Shown here one piece after another: positions 61,267 to 64,000 of a stretch of DNA of 64,000 nucleotides. The position numbers and the translations under genes are program-made. Origin of the DNA: Fibrobacter sp. (GTDB taxonomy: Bacteria > Fibrobacterota > Fibrobacteria > Fibrobacterales > Fibrobacteraceae); contig JAKSIK010000007.1 of assembly GCA_024398835.1 (NCBI GenBank), positions 41,146 through 105,145 on the forward strand. The letters are read 5' to 3'. Position 1 is the stretch's first letter; each line of letters starts with the position of its first letter. The notes beneath the pieces are model-generated. The model did not search any database and had not been told where the DNA came from. It worked only from the letters and a program-made list of their open reading frames with translations.

Positions 61267-62669
61267 TATTCATCCCCCCGCTTCGTGGCAAGCCAGAGTT
61301 TCAGCGTAGAGGGAGAACTCTTGATGGTGCTGAAATCATATCGAGCGTAATCGAAATGTCCAAAGAAGGTGTAGCTGGAATCACCCTTTGCAGTCACATA
61401 ATTGGCATAGGTGGAATCCTTATCCTGAAGCACTGGATAGCCCAGACGCATCATAGCTTTGAATGTACGCCCATCGCTGGCCCTATTGATGAAATCACGC
61501 ATGCCGAACGTGACCTGCAGCGTGAGGGAATCTCCGTCGTAGAACACCATGTTCGGATGTCCCTTGGAGGCAATCAGATTCTTGTTGAGCTTATAGGTTT
61601 CCATCTCGCGCATATCCTGAGTTTTTGCGCTATCGATATAGGAGCCCACCACTACCTGAATGGGGTGACCTAACTCCTGAGAGCCCTGAGAGTCGTCACG
61701 CGAGAAGGTGAGTTCCGCAAGGATTACCGCCTGACGTACATCGCCACCATCTCCCCCAGTATAGGGAAAATCGTCGCCATAAAATTCCGAGAGTGCGTTC
61801 ATGATGGGCTTCGACGGATATTCCACCACGAGAGAATCAAAGACGCCCCCATGAAGAACAAGACAATCGCTGCAGGATTCCTGATTGGAGAAAACCCCGG
61901 CCATACGCTGCACCCAAATCATCATAGTCTGCTTCGCCTTCTCACCGATATTACGGACGTACAGTGCCGGCGGATAATAAGATGCCGTGCCGTAGAAGCG
62001 GTAAATGCGGGAAGCCTCTGGAGCAGAAAGGCGCAACTGTATGCGGAAATACTTGCCACTATTCTTCATATCCGCAGTCAAAGCGGAAGGCAGAGGGATT
62101 TCAAGCACCGTATCCTTTTTCGTTATCTTGAGAGAATAAGTGGTATCGGCCTCGTTCTGAGACTTCCAGGAGGCAATCTGGCTATACCAAACAGAATCCT
62201 CTTGGTCCAGCATATCTTCTACCTTGGACTTCTTAGCGCCCTTGGTGATTTTCCAACTAGCCTTGATGGATAAATCTTCTTCAAAGGGGAATGAATCTTG
62301 GGGGAAGGATTTTGAGGTGTAGAACGGGGTCAGCAAGTTCAAAATGATGGAGGTCTTGGCAGAATCCGCTGTCTGCAAATAGGTATTCAGCACCGTGTCC
62401 GTCACGATGAAATCAAAGACCAAGTCATGACTCAAACCAGAAACAGCACCTAAAACCGCACGGCTGTTCGCATCCCGAGGAGTGGAATCCTGGAATACTT
62501 CCGCGGAAACGGGCGTTAAATCGCCAACCGTCAAAGTTTGGACTTTATAGCTATTAGGCAGCCCCTGATCCCCAAGCCAGGACCCAAGAGTGCTTTCATC
62601 CGAATCAAAAATACAAGATGCCAGAAGCATCGACAATACGAATAAAACCGCAATACTTTTCTTGCTCAT
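61266..62669 (-). CDS. Lipoprotein of unknown family, probably outer-membrane-associated
   Basis: Signal peptide with lipobox LASC at residue about 19, giving a lipidated mature protein of about 450 residues that is beta-rich and has few Cys (CSDC pair at about 290). No family recognised. Coupling to the barrel gene suggests a paired outer-membrane system. The ATG at 62669 is used; TATATT ends 9 bases upstream and there is no Shine-Dalgarno, so the message may be leaderless. The upstream gap separates it from the divergent thrC. Confidence 0.65.
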   Translation of the reverse strand: MSKKSIAVLFVLSMLLASCIFDSDESTLGSWLGDQGLPNSYKVQTLTVGDLTPVSAEVFQDSTPRDANSRAVLGAVSGLSHDLVFDFIVTDTVLNTYLQTADSAKTSIILNLLTPFYTSKSFPQDSFPFEEDLSIKASWKITKGAKKSKVEDMLDQEDSVWYSQIASWKSQNEADTTYSLKITKKDTVLEIPLPSALTADMKNSGKYFRIQLRLSAPEASRIYRFYGTASYYPPALYVRNIGEKAKQTMMIWVQRMAGVFSNQESCSDCLVLHGGVFDSLVVEYPSKPIMNALSEFYGDDFPYTGGDGGDVRQAVILAELTFSRDDSQGSQELGHPIQVVVGSYIDSAKTQDMREMETYKLNKNLIASKGHPNMVFYDGDSLTLQVTFGMRDFINRASDGRTFKAMMRLGYPVLQDKDSTYANYVTAKGDSSYTFFGHFDYARYDFSTIKSSPSTLKLWLATKRGDE

Positions 62670-62774
62670 ACAAAGCCCAATATAGAAAGATTGAATAGCC
62701 CAAATGAAGGCAAAAGCCTCCAATACGGCGTTTCTTTTCTACATTTGACGCCGTAAAACGTACAAGGGATAACC

Positions 62775-64000
62775 ATGACTCAGTTTAACGCTCATTTTAG
62801 AAACATCAACGGCGACGACACCTATTCTCTGGACGAAGTCATCTACAGGAGCAAGGTGGACGGAAGTCTTCTGGAAGTGGAACATGACCGCAAGGCCCTG
62901 GCCGAAAAGAGCCCCGAGGAATGGAAGAAGCTGTTCGCCGAACGCCGCATGAGCTTTAAGCCCGCCGACATGAGCGGCATCTGGAGCAAACGCGAAATGG
63001 TGCTCCCGGACATGCCGGAAGAAGACATCGTGACCATGCGTGAAGGCTGGAGCCCGCTGTTTGACGCCGCTCCCCTCGCAAAAGAACTTGGCATCAAGAG
63101 CCTCAAGGTGAAACTCTGCGGAAACTCCCATACCGGAAGCTTCAAGGATTTGGGCATGACGGTTCTCGTGAGCCAGGTGAACCACATCATCAAGAAGAAA
63201 ATTCACGAAATCGACGCTGTGGCCTGTGCCTCTACGGGTGACACTTCCGCCGCCCTCTCCGCCTACTGCGCCAAGGCCGGCATCCCGTCCATCGTGTTCC
63301 TGCCCGCGGGCAAGACCAGCGTTGCACAACTCATCCAGCCCATTAGTAACGGAAGCATCGTTCTTGCCCTCGACACGGACTTCGACGGCTGCATGAAGAT
63401 TGTGCAGGAAGTCACGAAGGACAACCGCATTTATCTCGCAAACTCCATGAACAGCCTTCGCGTGGAAGGTCAGAAGACCATCTCTCCAGAAATCTGCCAG
63501 GAGTTGGGCTGGGCCGTTCCCGACACCGTGATTATTCCTGGCGGTAATTTGGGCAATGTGAGCGCTTTGGCCAAGGGTTTCGAAGACTGCAAGGCCATGG
63601 GCCTCATCGACCGCATTCCGCGCATCATCGTGGCTCAGGCCGAAAACGCTAACCCGTTCTTCCAAGCCTATGAACGTGGTTTTGACAAACTGGTTCCCGT
63701 GCAGGCGAAGAAGACTCTCGCCAGCGCCATCCAGATTGGAAACCCGGTGAGTTACCCGAAGGCTGTTCGCGCCATTCAGAAGACTAACGGCATGGTGGTG
63801 AGCGTTACGGAAGAGGAACTTGCAAATGCTGCCCATCGCGGTGACCGCATCGGTCTCTACTGCTGCCCCCATACAGGCGTGGCTCTTGGTGCACTGGAAA
63901 AACTCGTCGCCGCAGGCAAGATTCAAAAGGACGAAAACGTGGTGGTCATCAGCACCGCACACGGCCTCAAGTTCACAGAATTCAAGGTGGGATACCACGA
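62775..64000 (+). CDS. thrC: Threonine synthase, C-terminus cut off by window edge
   Basis: 408 complete codons are readable and open at base 64000. It makes L-threonine from O-phosphohomoserine, PLP-dependent. The PLP Lys is in [13 protein letters not shown]; phosphate-binding and substrate segments are [16 protein letters not shown] and [15 protein letters not shown]. An N-terminal domain like that of the longer threonine synthases (about 90 residues before the PLP domain) is present. AAGGG lies 6 bases before the ATG at 62775. A long spurious frame on the opposite strand is caused by its strong codon bias. Transcribed divergently from the lipoprotein gene. Confidence 0.95.
   Translation, partial: MTQFNAHFRNINGDDTYSLDEVIYRSKVDGSLLEVEHDRKALAEKSPEEWKKLFAERRMSFKPADMSGIWSKREMVLPDMPEEDIVTMREGWSPLFDAAPLAKELGIKSLKVKLCGNSHTGSFKDLGMTVLVSQVNHIIKKKIHEIDAVACASTGDTSAALSAYCAKAGIPSIVFLPAGKTSVAQLIQPISNGSIVLALDTDFDGCMKIVQEVTKDNRIYLANSMNSLRVEGQKTISPEICQELGWAVPDTVIIPGGNLGNVSALAKGFEDCKAMGLIDRIPRIIVAQAENANPFFQAYERGFDKLVPVQAKKTLASAIQIGNPVSYPKAVRAIQKTNGMVVSVTEEELANAAHRGDRIGLYCCPHTGVALGALEKLVAAGKIQKDENVVVISTAHGLKFTEFKVGYH

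Noticed and set aside
62739..63998. 419-residue minus-strand frame at the right edge
   Set aside because: It is the antisense shadow of thrC, whose plus-strand frame has clear PLP and substrate motifs.

Overview
This 64 kb window looks like chromosomal DNA from a Fibrobacter-type rumen or gut bacterium (Fibrobacterota). The evidence is a secreted multi-CBM family 51 glycosidase that resembles my recollection of Fibrobacter endoglucanase F, a GTP-type PEP carboxykinase, GlgC together with a GH57 branching enzyme, Gram-negative envelope features (lipoproteins, predicted outer-membrane barrels, periplasmic thioredoxin-fold protein), very large cadherin-repeat surface protein, and moderate GC. 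This is judged from protein content only; no 16S rRNA gene is present. I found no tRNA, rRNA, insertion sequence, prophage or CRISPR array.

Layout. 1-10.5 kb: partial pyridoxamine kinase, a 2.7-kilo-residue cadherin-repeat secreted protein, a small SRP RNA gene on the plus strand that falls between the protein genes, ribD, and a rhodanese lipoprotein. 10.5-15 kb: a minus-strand run of envelope genes (PAS-only membrane protein, predicted barrel, lamin-tail protein, M23 endopeptidase-like protein). 15-18.3 kb: divergent pckG and glgC, both central to PEP/glycogen carbon flow. 18.4-23.6 kb: the GH51 endoglucanase, a DsbA-like lipoprotein, a helical-repeat protein and a 47-residue two-helix membrane protein. 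23.7-38.7 kb: a long plus-strand run with RNase D, 5-formyl-THF cycloligase with an N-terminal membrane helix, an RlmB-type SPOUT methyltransferase, two unusual nucleic-acid proteins that have lost family-signature residues, then LysM protein, histidine kinase, response regulator, TPR/propeller protein, a peptide-binding lipoprotein and pssA. 38.8-42.8 kb: mpaA, an M15 carboxypeptidase, ruvC (minus) and a primase-helicase-like protein (plus).

42.8-57 kb is an envelope glycopolymer locus: two GT4-type and one GT8-like glycosyltransferases, two LTA-synthase/sulfatase-fold membrane phosphotransferases, an RND/MMPL exporter, an aminotransferase-LicC-LicD set and a Wzx-like flippase. The gene content suggests a surface polymer decorated with a phosphorylated amino alcohol. 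57-62.7 kb: GH57 branching enzyme, a DUF4912 protein with a histone-H1-like basic tail, a barrel protein and a lipoprotein. The window ends inside thrC.

The most unusual content is (i) three proteins with replication or RNA-modification folds whose signature residues are changed: a prim-pol/AAA fusion, an RlmD-like fold, and a CHC2-Toprim-RecA fusion; (ii) the aminotransferase-LicC-LicD decoration locus; (iii) a histidine kinase whose first membrane helix begins upstream of any standard start codon; (iv) recent tandem duplication inside the giant adhesin gene; and (v) small genes missed by length cut-offs.
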